A stretch of DNA of 60,000 bases from NCBI GenBank assembly GCA_950295325.1, contig OX485805.1:54276758-54336757 (forward strand), written 5' to 3'. A program made the position numbers and the translations under genes. Of the stretch, positions 10,390-20,659 are shown piece by piece (positions within the stretch are counted from its first letter, which is position 1; each line of letters begins with the position of its first letter). The notes under the pieces were generated by a model. It was not told where the DNA came from. It worked only from the letters and a program-made list of their open reading frames with translations, and ran no database searches. Source of the DNA: Polytrichum commune. Its lineage: Eukaryota > Streptophyta > Polytrichopsida > Polytrichales > Polytrichaceae.

Positions 10390-10925
10390 TTTGAGCGATT
10401 GTTGAGTGCATGGTGTGCGAATGCGAGTGGTTTCGAAGCGCTTTGAGTGTGTTTCGTAGAGGTGTAAGTGTGAATCGAAGAGTTTTGAGTGGCATTTGAG
10501 TGGCATTTGAGTTTTGAGTGGCACTTGAGTGTGGACGCAGTAAATGCTTTAAGCAGTTACAACTGTTTCCACGCGGTTTGTTTATGGCCATCTTCAGAGA
10601 TTCTTTAAGCAATTTTAGGGTATCGCTACAGCAGGTTTTCGTTCTTGCACTGTGTTTTTGTTGGGTTGAGGGCGTTTTTTGTAGTTGCATTGTGGTGGCG
10701 AAGATACACTGCGTAGAAACTGTTAGGGTTTGCAGTATAGTGTTTAGTGCGGATGATTGTTGTATAGCATCGTAGTGGTTCCATTGCATTGTAGAATTTA
10801 AGACACCATAAATGCGCTCGCATTGAATTCACAGACTCATTGAGTAGGGTTTATTGAGTGCATTCTCAGTTTTGAGTGTACTTTTGAGTGTAGTTCTGAG
10901 TGTAGTTTTGAGTGTTTTTTGGGTA
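10390..10925 (+). promoter_or_regulatory. Upstream region of the plus-strand gene with TTTTGAGTG repeats
   Basis: The word TTGAGTG recurs many times (for example 10440-10530 and 10855-10920), often as TTTTGAGTGTA. A TATA-like GGGTATAATTCC lies at about 10920-10931, some 25-35 bases before the ATG at 10955. Repeat plus TATA placement suggests the promoter, possibly with bound regulators. Short open frames through this stretch look like repeat artefacts. Confidence 0.5.
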
Positions 10926-10954
10926 TAATTCCTGCGTAATACCTCCACAAATAA

Positions 10955-13900
10955 ATGGCGTTGACCGAAGGGAAAGTGGCACCAAAATCTGCTAGGCATA
11001 AATCAGGTGCGAAATTCCTGCCAGAGGCGCTTGTAGTGGATTTGCACGTAGTAGAGGACGAAGACATGATCAGGTCTTTGGGGAGGGAAAAATTCGTCGA
11101 CTTGTGTATACATGGGAAGCCAGGATTTCAAGAAGGGGTAAGCGCCTTCACATACATTCCCTTATTGTTTATGTTTATTGGCCTATTTTATGTGTTTAGA
11201 AATTCGCATACAGAACTGTCTATCTACTACTGCTCCTTCGCAAATGAGCTACTCTCAACGCCTGAATATGTCATTGTGCACAGCCAGTACGTGTTGTTAT
11301 TGTTGTTGTTGCTCAATTTTCTGGTGCACACATCCACATTGTCAGTCACCCACAGGCCCACCCACATACACTCCCATGTTCTGCATTATGCACACTTGAA
11401 GACAGTTCTGCAAGTTATTATTGATTTTTCTTTCTTTGTTGTTTTCTCTAGCATCGGTCTTAGTGTATTGCTGCTTCAACACAACCATCGTTATGCTATT
11501 GGTATAAGTGTGGTCAAAATGTGAATTTATGCCATGTTGTTTGTGCCATTTATGCCATTTATTCCTTCCAGCGTGCGTAGCTCATATTGGTATGTTCTGC
11601 ATTGATAATGTTTTGTAGGTGTTCGGTGGCCCTAAAGGAACTTCCAAGATTTTTCGCTGTACGATCAAACAGAACAGGAAGAACTGTGCAGCAATCTACA
11701 CCGAGGAAGAGTATGAAGAACTGGTGCTAGAGGCATATTGGCAGGCCAAGGACACGCACAAACAGGCTAACAACAGGTACAGGTTTATTTGCATTCACTG
11801 TAGGGAGTCCGGGAAAGACAAGAACACGATTTCCCACCACAGGATGTTCAATATGTGCAAGGGCTACAAGGGGGCGAAACCATTGAAGATGTATCCTACT
11901 TGGGAGCCAAGCAATCACGGTGAGAAGCAGAGGATTGCTTTAAAGTATGGGAAGGCGTCGTCCCCAAATGCTGCACGGTCCCAGTCACCGTCAGCATTCC
12001 CTCCGCCTTTGGATTTAGGGGGGGCTAGTGGTTCTGCGTTGGTCCCTGTCCCTAAGTTGGCCGCTGTCCCTGCAGAACAGGGTACAGGATCAAGAAAACG
12101 CAAGCTACCAACGAGGACGGCGGCTCCTCCTATGGCTGGTAGAACACGGACCCCGTCGTTTGAAGTTCTCCCATCATCACCACCTCGGAAGGCATACAAC
12201 CTGGCAGTGAAGGCAGCGCCGAAAGTCCCAAAGTCACCCACATGCTTAAGGCAACGAACGAAGACGAATAAGCCAGCCCGAAGAACTATCATCGTCTCCA
12301 GCGAAGAGGAACTGACTTCGGGCAATTCGCGTAGCGAGTCCGATTCAAGTTCTGCAGATGGAACGCCAGATTCGCAGCAGAGTGGAGACAAAGACTTCCG
12401 TGTTGTCAAGCACGACCGTCTGCAGGCAACACCTGCGAGTGCAGAACAGGGCCAGCCACCGGTTGCAGAAAAGGGCCACACACCTGTTGCAAAACTGCGA
12501 CAGCCACCGGTTGCAGAAAAGGGCCAGCCACCTGTTGCAGAACTGCGCCAACCAGAGGCTGAAGCATACAACTACATTGGTGCTCTCACTGCGCATGAAG
12601 GTATTGTCCTTCACAGTCCTCATAGTGCCAATATGCAGCATCCATATTACGTCCACGAAATTGTGCTGGAGTCCGAATCTCCGCCGGAGGAACAACCTAA
12701 TGTTCATCCTGCACCCCTCCAACATAAACCCCTCACGCGAGAGGAGTGTGAGAAAAAAAAGTACGAGGAGGCAACAGAAATTTATAGTGTGCAGAATCAG
12801 GTTGGGCCCCCTCCGGAGCCAAAACCAGTGAACGGCCTGTACATCCTCATCCTGCAGACCGAGGAGCCGTGGGTGCCCAAACACCTATTAGAGGACCCGG
12901 ACGGTTGCATGCAATTCCTTAAGAAACAATTGGACGATGGCACAATTGGAGCCCGTATGTGGAGCGCATTCGGGCAGTGGTACTTGTATGGCAGCGCTAA
13001 GGTACAGTTCTGCAGTTATGTAGTCCTGCAAGGTTATCGTGTTCTGCATGATCTGGTTGTTGGTTTGCTGTTGTGTTCTTATAGTGCTTAGGGATTTATT
13101 GGTATTGTGTGAAGCCACTTATAAACCATGTTTTATTTTGCAGTGGATGCAGGCAGACAAAACTGGTGAAGACAGCGAATGGGTCGAGAAGGTGAAGGCA
13201 CAGGTCAGGGTGTTTAAGCAGAACAAGGAGATGTGCGTGTTTGAGGAGCTCAAGGAGTTGAGGAGCTACATACTTCACAAGCTAGCAGTGAAGGAGTGGG
13301 AGGAGAAGGTCGTAGCCGCAAGGGTGAACTTCGAGGGATTGCGGAGGAAGCACGTCGACAGGGTGTTAGAAGATTATGACCGCGCGAACAAGGAGAAGGA
13401 GGAGGAAACCAAGTGGAAGTGGTCTCCCGTGTACCAACTTCTAAGGAAGTGGCCTCTCCCTAACTTTAAGGCTGCTCCATGGGACCATACGCAGTCGGAG
13501 TGGCGGGACATGTCTGCTGTTCTGCTGCAGAACACAAGAATTGAGCCCCCGTCTCTTGAAGGCGAATGCCCACATATCTTGAGGGCGTTGTTGTATTTGG
13601 TGAGGAGTCTGGAGGGCTTCAATCGTCCACTCTCTCACCCAACGAGAGGTCTGCATGGCGAATATATCATGGAGCTTGCTCGACATCCGCAGCACAGAGC
13701 CGCATTGAGGAGAATTGTGACCAACTTGTCTACGACTGGGTGGAGCACCTTCCCTGGCATCCACAATGCAGCAGAACATATGGACAAATTGTTCGAGGAC
13801 GTTGCAACACTGCTAGGATGCGACCCTTCAGTGCAAAATGCAGTGGTTGTGAAGGTGGAGTCCTTCATCGGCAGGATCGCGCAGCGAGCCCTTGCAGACA

Positions 13901-14576
13901 TGGTTCGTATGCGTCGTGCAACATAACTTGGGGACATGTGGTTCAACGCAGACATCGAGCCGCAGCGTCAACGGGATTGCAAAGAGGTTGGGACCTGACC
14001 CAATTCACAAACGTCCTTGGTTTGGTAGAACTGTGTTTGGTAGAACTTGGCTTGTTGAACTGGAATTATAGAACAGCGATTGTAGAACTGGGAACTGGGA
14101 ACACCAAACTAAGTGAACGCTCTGCGACGCAGGTATTGTGTTCGGCAATGGTCTTCCGCGAAGACATTGACGTAGGCTCATGGACATTGGGCGACCTGCA
14201 CACTAAGAGCCGCTGCGTGCAGTTGCGGGTGGAGGAGGTGTTACAGAGCCTGCATCAGTTTAGGGCCACACAATTGCGATTGTTCAATTGTGGAATAGGA
14301 GTGGAGGAGGCAACAGACGACATTGCCCCAGACGTACATTGCACCAGGGCGTTGCTGGGAAAGGAGGTGGTGATGCCAATCGAGAAACCAGAGACAGCTA
14401 TGGGGTTCGTGGCCGAGGTGAACGAAGCCATGACTTTGGACACCTTGGACGCAATACCCATGCATTGCGACTTTGAGGGCGTCGAAGGCATCAGCACTCA
14501 GGATCTCTCACTAACGCAGCTTTCAAAAGATTTGCAGAACACGACAGACAGGTTCACGTCTCGTCCCACTCACTGA
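10955..14576 (+). CDS. Large multi-exon element protein, unknown family
   Basis: I do not recognise this protein. Proposed exons are 10955-11137, 11619-13001, 13144-13902 and 14133-14576. The introns begin GTAAGC, GTACAG and GTTCGT and end TTTTGTAG, ATTTTGCAG and GACGCAG, all in phase 0. The last junction is weaker; without it exon 3 stops at 13926 and the protein is about 782 aa, with it about 922 aa. Exon 2 has a likely metal site, FICIHCRESGKDK...SHHRMFNMC (CxxC, HH, C), and a basic nuclear-signal-like GSRKRKLPTR. An acidic Ser-rich stretch follows, then a repeat of QPPVAEKG and PPVAELRQP. Exon 3 is helical and charged, with coiled-coil character around QADKTGEDSEWVEKVKAQ. No catalytic DDE triad is evident. 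It probably acts in the nucleus on element DNA (inference). Confidence 0.6.
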
Positions 14577-14651
14577 CCGTCCTTTGTGTTCTGCAAATTG
14601 CATGTTCCTCATGCACGTTAAGGTTTATCTCAAGGATCGTGGTTTTACAGG

Positions 14652-15394
14652 ACACCATCGTTCACGCTTGCAATAGGGCCTCCGGGTGACAGGACTATGG
14701 TGTCGCCTGCTCGGAAATTCAATCTTGACGACTGCAACCCCCCTAGTTCTGCAGTCGACCAACCAATGGCCTCCGCCGACAGCTCGCCTGGCACTGCAGA
14801 ACAATCGACCGAAACCGACATCCTCTTCAATGACGCATACCACGCGGTGAGTCACTTGGGTGAAGGTTCCTCTCCCCACAAGTACGTGCCCCCTTCGACT
14901 CCCCCTGCATGCGACCAAGTACCAGAGGAGGAGGACCACGTATCACCAATGAATGAAGAGTCTCCCATCCCAATTCTGGACGACACACTGGGAAAGACCA
15001 CACATAGAACTGATGGAAGGTAAATTATTTATTGCTTCTTTACTTCAGGTATAATTTCTTGGCGTGTTCTGCATGGTTGTTGACAACGCACCTTACACGA
15101 TGACATGTGATCTGCAAACTTGAAGAACTCGTGGCCACCATCGTCGCTGAAGCAGGTGGGAAGAAAGTCAAAAGTTTTGAGTTTCAGTATCATGGTGATC
15201 CTTTGAGTCTGCAATGGAAAGAGGACTTGAAGCCAATGGTGCAACATCATGGGGAGATGACTAACTACATGATGGAGTGGATTGCGGCGTGGCTGAATCC
15301 CCAGATAGAGAAATACGGATATCATATCTGCAGTCCTTATCTTGGTCCACTACTAATGTCGCATGTGGATGAATTAAAGTCTGATAACCCATAG
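14652..15394 (+). other. Possible further exons of the plus-strand element gene
   Basis: If exon 4 is spliced at ACAGACAG/GTTCAC (about 14551) to TTTTACAG/GACACC (14652), the frame continues through TPSFTLAIGPPGDRTMVSPA and an acidic, Ser/Pro-rich stretch. It ends at a good donor, GGAAG/GTAAAT, near 15020. A separate open frame, about 15107-15394, contains YMMEWIAAWLNPQIEKYGYH and could be the last exon, but I find no in-frame acceptor for it. It overlaps the 3' end of the convergent minus-strand gene. No known domain is recognised. Confidence 0.4.
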
Positions 15395-16312
15395 GCATGC
15401 ATTTCAGCAATTTTAAGTTTCATTTCCTCCGATGCACCGGCACCGAGAGTATATATGAAACCACAGACCATGGTGCCATGACAGTGTTCTCCAGCAGCAT
15501 TCAGGTGTTCTGCATTTTCGTAAATGAGCAAACACAACGAGTGGTCCAGGTAGGGTTTCTTCGCAACAAAACAACGTTGGCACCCTCTCTTCACCGAATA
15601 GCCTGCTACTGTCTTGCCAATGCGCATGGCCTTGGGACGGATTGATGTGGTTAATGGGAAGGAATCATATTCAGGTACTACCTTCCTCCCCCGCTTCTTC
15701 TTGTGCACCATTGCCTGTTTGTTTTTTTTTTGCGTGGATTTCAGTAGAGCTTGCATGTCATCTGGTACGATATCACTCTTGTCTTCAGGGCCAAAGTTGC
15801 ACCTATACCTGCAATGTAACATGGATAACCAAATTTTGAGTGTACAATGAAATGCATATTTTAGCCATTTTCCTACCGAGCACATTATGCTAAACCCTAA
15901 ACTACAGAACTTGAAATTTGTGTGGTTCCTATTTCAATGTAGGCAGTATGTCAAACCTCAGTACAATTGCCGGATTGTGTGCACGAGGTGCTCGCAATGA
16001 GTGTGGCAAGTTAACACGGACTATGTTCTTGTTGAAAGTGCAGGGGAAATGAGGATGTTGTTGCTCCCCCTTTATGAAATCCTCAAGTCTATCCCACAAA
16101 ATGACGGCCAGCTTAGACGTTTTCTGTATCCCTTGGCCTTGAGAAACGTGGTTGGTCCACACCAAGTCGTCCATAGCAAATGGACCTGGAGGAGGATTCT
16201 GGACTCTCTCTCTCAGCGAAATTATACGATCAGCCTGCGTTGCACGAAATGTGGCAGGAGCAAGTACATGGAGGTCATCGTCGGACTCTACAATGTATGG
16301 AGGATGAGACAT
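15337..16312 (-). CDS. Truncated MULE-type transposase N-terminus (zinc-binding domain)
   Basis: Exon 1 is 16312-15957 and exon 2 is 15808-15337. The intron (GTTTGA...TTGCAG) joins AIVLR to YRCNFGPED, which restores a family-like RYRC motif. The protein is about 275 aa. It has a WDRLEDFIKGEQQ segment, then RYRCNFGPEDKSD, a basic KKKRGRK stretch, and a Cys/His cluster: RGCQRCFVAKK, then HLNAAGEHCHG. The order matches the N-terminal part of plant MULE transposases (FAR1/WRKY-GCM1 style). The MULE relic at the right window edge shows the same layout: YAFGPKD, KRRCIAKF, DGSPAHG, SKEMKAWVKAQL. Here SEEMKLKIAEMHAYGL follows and the frame stops. The DDE and SWIM regions are absent, so it may now be only a DNA-binding protein. 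The gene converges on the plus-strand gene. Confidence 0.65.
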
Positions 16313-16589
16313 ATTGCAAGGAAAGTGCGTGCAATGAAGGCAATTTCAGAACAAGCCCTAAACCGGCAGTTTGGAGTACAGAAGAACTTCACATGCCCCT
16401 AAAGGTTTTCATTCCTCAATATTCGATCCAACAATCTGTATATCGCATTGCAAAGAACTCAAAATCAGTAAAGCGAGGCCCAATGAATAAGTGACTCTCT
16501 ACCCTCAACCACCACACGCAGAGCAAAGAACTGTGTGTCGTCGCTCCAACACCCTTAAACCCTAGATCCGCAAATCACGCCAAATGCAT

Positions 16590-17065
16590 ATCTGTAGAAG
16601 TGCAGAACTGCAGCCGTGCAGATCTGTAGAAGTGCAGATCTGCAGCCGTGCAGATCTGCAACCGTGCAGAACTGCAGTCGTGTAGAACTGCAACCGTGCA
16701 GATCTGCAGCCGTGCAGAACTGCAGCCGTGCAGATTTGTAGAAATGCAGAACTGCTATTGTATAACTGGTTATGTATAACTATATCTTTAGGACTAGCTA
16801 TGTATATATTGATTTATAGAACTGGCTATGTGGAACTATATCTTTTGGACTAGCTATGTAGATCTTGATTTGTAGAACTGGGTATGTAGAACTAGCTATG
16901 CAGAACTGGGTATGGAACTAGCTACGCAGAACTGGGTATGGAACTAGCTACGCAGAACTGGGTATGTATAACTAGCTATGCAGAACTGGGTATGTGGAAC
17001 TAGATATGCAGAACTGGGTATGTAGAACTATCTATGCAGAACTGGGTATGTAGAACTAGCTATGC
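16590..17065 (+). repeat. Right subterminal array of GCAGAAC
   Basis: There are two sub-arrays. The first, 16600-16755, alternates GTGCAGAACTGCAGCC and GTGCAGATCTG. The second, about 16755-17065, repeats TATGCAGAACTGGGTATG and TAGAACTAGC. Together with the left arrays it gives the element repeated landing sites at both ends. Confidence 0.92.
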
Positions 17066-17237
17066 AGATATGTATACGTGGTACGATATACGTGGTCCCG
17101 TATATATTCAGATCTGGATCTGTTGCCTGGAATACGCTTTCACCGCGGACGTGTATGGACGTGAAAGCGGAGTTGACGGAGAAGGTTTTTGTTGCTGTCG
17201 TCACCTCGCGGGCAGCCCTGGCGCTGTCAGAGGGAAT

Positions 17238-17273
17238 CCCTAGAAGTTCGTGGGGGGGTGTTTAGCGTCCTCC
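17238..17273 (-). repeat. Right terminal inverted repeat
   Basis: This is a perfect 36-bp reverse complement of 8969-9004. It is followed at 17274 by ATAAC and then directly by the TGTGAG terminus of the inverted LTR. Confidence 0.95.
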
Positions 17274-17278
17274 ATAAC

Positions 17279-19362
17279 TGTGAGGCCAAATCCCCCACCC
17301 TTAAGCGTCCGTAGTCCGAGTAGTGGGTTTGGGCTCACATTCCTCCGTGGTATTGGATTTGGACTTGGATGAGTCCATAGTGCAAGGTTCACCCTTCAAG
17401 TGGTCTTGGATTTAACTGGAATTTCACGTTTAACAACTCAATGTACGATTTCAATACGTATGTGGAGAATGCACAAGTTAACTATGTTATTTTAACCTCC
17501 TTATGCTCGGGTGCTATTTTGTCTTTGTTTGCTTCTAACGTCCATCCGGCCGCTTTAGCTACACAAGCCCTTAAGGATATCCCTCTCCTAAATGGAGTCC
17601 GTGCCGTTGACTCTATACTACCACTTGAACTATCACTTGTGTATTCCGTATCGCTACTATAAGAGGTCTCACTTGGTGTCTCCATACCGTACATAAGCCT
17701 TTAAGTATTAAGAAATACTTATGTGACTTATGTCAATCTCTCCCTCGCACCTTTGGTCTTTGCTTCCTTTGTCTTGCCATCGCGAGAGTGCTCCACATTC
17801 TCCATTAATTTGTGCACGTGGTTTATTTTTAAAGAGAGGATGCAAGTGTTAAAAAAACGCTATTCTCTATAGTCAATCTCAAATACATTTACTTGTGAAA
17901 GCCACACATAACACTAACTAGCATAATGTAACTAACTACTTGTCTATGAGCTAATTAGGTAGGCTATCTACTAAGCTCCTTCATGAACCCATCTCTTTAC
18001 TTTCTAATTAAATAAACCTAGCTCCTTCATAAACCCAGCTCCTTAGCTTCTAACTAAACAAACCCAGGTCCTTCATAAACCCAGCTCTTTACTTTCTAAC
18101 TAAACAAACCCAGCTCCTTCATAAACCCAGCTCCTTCATGAACCCACAACTTTGTAGTTGTAATCCCCAACCACCTCACTAATTATTCAAGCCCTTAACT
18201 AATCTTCCTACCTAATTTCCCTAATTCTACTAACAACCCCTTTCTAATCACACAATTCTTCTCTAATCCTAAAATCCTAAAATCCTAGAGAGGAGAGGGG
18301 GAGAGAGAATTTCCTAACTTCACTAAGACTAACTAATCCACACAAGTATATTTTTGCACTCATCACAACATCAAGTGCTCAACTCTTAAACATGGAACTT
18401 GCAACCACGTGTATTCAAAACATGAACTTTAAGTACCACAAATTGGAATCATGAATTAACTTTAAAATCCTTCACGTCAACACTAATTCTACCAAGAGGT
18501 CAAGCCCTCTTCAAGGCTAACAAGCCTTGGCTCTCAAACTAAAAACTAAGCACACACATGTGCTCCAATATGGCTTCCCACACCCACACTTATAACTCGT
18601 GGGGTGCCTTGGAGCACAAAGGAAAGAGAGGATGAGTGAGGGAAGAATGAGGGATTATATAGTAAGCTTGAGGGGGTGAGCACCCTCAAGGCTCACGATA
18701 AGCCCTTGAGATTTCCTCCTACTTAGTAGGCGCCAATCCTATCTTCTAAGCCTTCCTCCCTCAAATGATCAACAAGGATCCTAATTCGAACATTTAACTA
18801 GCCTTGGCTTTCTACCTACCACACTTTACCAAACTTGGGATGCTTCAACCCAAACTTAGCCTCCTTCGCTTTCCGCCGCCATAACTTTCTCCCCTTACTT
18901 TCCCAAATCGTCGCTCACCACTTAATTCAAACCACGATGCTTAACTCGTGATTTGATTGGTGCTTTGAGAATTTGCTTATCCTCCACCTTGCATTCTTCC
19001 TTGGGCCTTCCCCATTAAGTGGCCATGATGAGGTGGTCCACTTGTGCGCTCCATGTGATCCTCCATTCATCCCAATTCGAATGCACTTGCCTCTTGAGTC
19101 ACTTTGGTTGTCTCCATCCATTTGTACTAGCCTACTCACTAACTACTCAATCCAAGTTCTCCTTACCTATCCTCATTCACTCAAATCCTTCCGAAGGTAA
19201 AAACACAATAACAACTCACATCCTAGCCTCTTACAACATGGTACTTCTAAGACTAACATTTCACTCTTTTTATATTTTTGTGAAGTAACATGCTACTTCA
19301 AAGTGCATCAACTAACGTTTCAAGGGTCTAAGACTAAATGTGGGCACCCTTTTGGGCTCACA
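17279..19362 (-). mobile_element. Inverted LTR of the 501-2531 family
   Basis: In element sense it runs from 19362 (TGTGAGCCCAAAAGGG) to 17279 (TTTGGCCTCACA). It is nearly identical to 501-2531 over most of its length; for example, whole translated stretches are the same on both. It differs in a shorter tandem array (18000-18145) and in an extra 330 bp or so at about 17417-17750 that holds a short reading frame. No matching 5-bp duplication is found: ATAAC before, GCGGC after. It also lacks integrase sequence at 19363, so it is not simply the partner LTR of the first element. A TATA box lies at 18654-18662. Confidence 0.88.
17482..17694 (-). CDS. Short conserved reading frame inside the LTR (70 aa)
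   Basis: This 70-residue open frame is in LTR sense. Its N-terminal half is acidic and Ser/Thr-rich (SETSYSSDTEYTSDSSSG), followed by the conserved core RRGISLRACVAKAAGWTLE. The same core is encoded in the diverged solo LTR at 3979-4188. The block lies between the LTR TATA box and the LTR 3' end and is deleted in the 501-2531 copy. Function unknown. It is either a peptide translated from the element leader or a relic of a longer protein. Confidence 0.5.
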   Translation of the reverse strand: MYGMETPSETSYSSDTEYTSDSSSGSIESTARTPFRRGISLRACVAKAAGWTLEANKDKIAPEHKEVKIT

Positions 19363-20170
19363 GCGGCCAAGAAATTCTCAAGACAAATGAACTAAGGTTC
19401 TCACGAACCTTAGGGATTTCAATAATTTTAGATAGCCTTCGAAGACCAAAATATTTGAAGACCAAAAGAGTTGAAAGACCAAACGTAAAATTAGAGAATT
19501 TAGAAGTTTCCTTAGGACTTACAAATTGAGGAAATGAGAACATCGGAAGACTAAGGAATTCTAATCACCTTAGAAGATTAAGTTCTCTTAGCCCCTTTTG
19601 TGTGCATGTCCAAAGAAGATTTGAAAGAGAAGACTTGAAGACCTTTTTGAGATTGAAGGTTCGATATTTCATACGAAGCCGGTCTTCCGAACTGAAGGCC
19701 CACGTGACTGAGGGGCCGTGGAACCAAAGATTGAGAAGACTTTGAAGACTGAAGGCCCGAGGCTGAGGGACCATGAGACCACGAGGAGACGAAGACTTGA
19801 AGACTTGACGACTCCGAGTTCGAAGGCTGAACTTGAAGACTGAGGACCCTCGGGACTGGAGGACCGCAAGACCACGACTGGAGGCCCGCGAGATTGAGGA
19901 CCCTTTTGAAGACCGACGTCTAAAGAGCTTTCAAAACCGAAGATTAAAATATTGTTGAAGACTAAGGAGATTTCAAGACCAAGGACTAAGAAGATTTTTA
20001 CAAAGACTAGGAAGATTCTCTTGAAGAGTGAAGTCCAAAAGAAGTTCTCGAGACCGGAGAATTAAACTTTCATCATTAGAGATTGAAGACATTGAGAGGG
20101 CTTCAAACCATCATTCGAGAATAGGAGAATTCGAAGACTATCAAGTAGTCCAATCTCACGATTAAGTTAT
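19363..20170 (+). repeat. Degenerate GAAGAC-rich purine tract
   Basis: About 800 bp is built from variants of GAAGACTTGAAGAC, GAAGACCAAA and similar words, with strong purine bias on this strand. It abuts the TG end of the inverted LTR. No open frame of note. It could be a satellite-like remnant or the internal end of a non-coding LTR element. Confidence 0.7.
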
Positions 20171-20307
20171 TACAATCTAGATGTATCAATAAACATGATT
20201 GATAAAACACTCAAGATTGTGAACTTTGGTTGAGGATATTGGAATTGAAATGGAATTGAAGTAAATTGGTTTCCTAATATATTACTTGCAAAAGCACTCT
20301 CTACGCT

Positions 20308-20655
20308 TACAACACTTAACCTCGACATTAGGATTTCGGGGAACATAAGCTTGAAAGCTTAGGCTCCTTTCTCCTTAGAAATTTTTATAAAGAGGTTCAT
20401 AACACTTAACCGTAACATTAGGATTTCGGGGAACATAAGCTTGAAAGCTTAGGCTACTTTCTCCTTAGAGATTCATCCAAGAGGAAACACCATATCGCTT
20501 ATTAGAAGATGGCCTCCACAGAGATTATAATCATTCAAACCATGAAAGATATTGTATACAAGAATGAAGTTCCTTTAAATACACTTAACCTTGACATTAG
20601 GATTTAAAGGAACATAAACTTACAAACCTAGGTCATCTTCTCCTTGAGAGTTTAA
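20308..20655 (+). repeat. Three spaced direct repeats with a palindromic core
   Basis: Copies start near 20308, 20401 and 20580. Each reads ACACTTAACC...GACATTAGGATTT, then GGAACATAAGCTTGAAAGCTT (the third copy is degraded), then TTCTCCTT. The AAGCTT...AAGCTT core is a small inverted repeat. Unit length is about 75 bp with unequal spacing. Confidence 0.85.
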
Positions 20656-20659
20656 AAGC

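Larger units (their letters stand above)
8969..17273. mobile_element. 8.3 kb MULE-like element with 36-bp TIRs and GCAGAAC repeats
   Basis: The element is bounded by perfect 36-bp terminal inverted repeats starting GGAGGACGCTAAACACCCCC. Flanks are ATAACTTTG (8960-8968) and ATAACTGTG (17274-17282), an 8 of 9 match as expected for a Mutator-type 9-bp duplication; the right copy runs into an LTR after its fifth base. Both ends carry long arrays of the word GCAGAAC. Inside are two convergent genes: a large plus-strand gene from 10955 and a minus-strand gene at 16312-15337 that encodes a MULE-type N-terminal zinc domain. I see no DDE catalytic core, so the element is either non-autonomous or transposed by a partner. 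Base composition of the exons is richer in GC than the surroundings. Confidence 0.85.

Noticed and set aside
12345-12884. Antisense frames over exon 2 of the element gene
   Set aside because: They arise from the repeat-rich exon and cross the sense exon without splice logic; the sense frame has good splice sites.
15107-15394. A possible Ulp1-type protease start (WLNPQI resembling WLND)
   Set aside because: No catalytic His, Asp or Cys follows and the frame ends after 95 codons, so the resemblance is too short.
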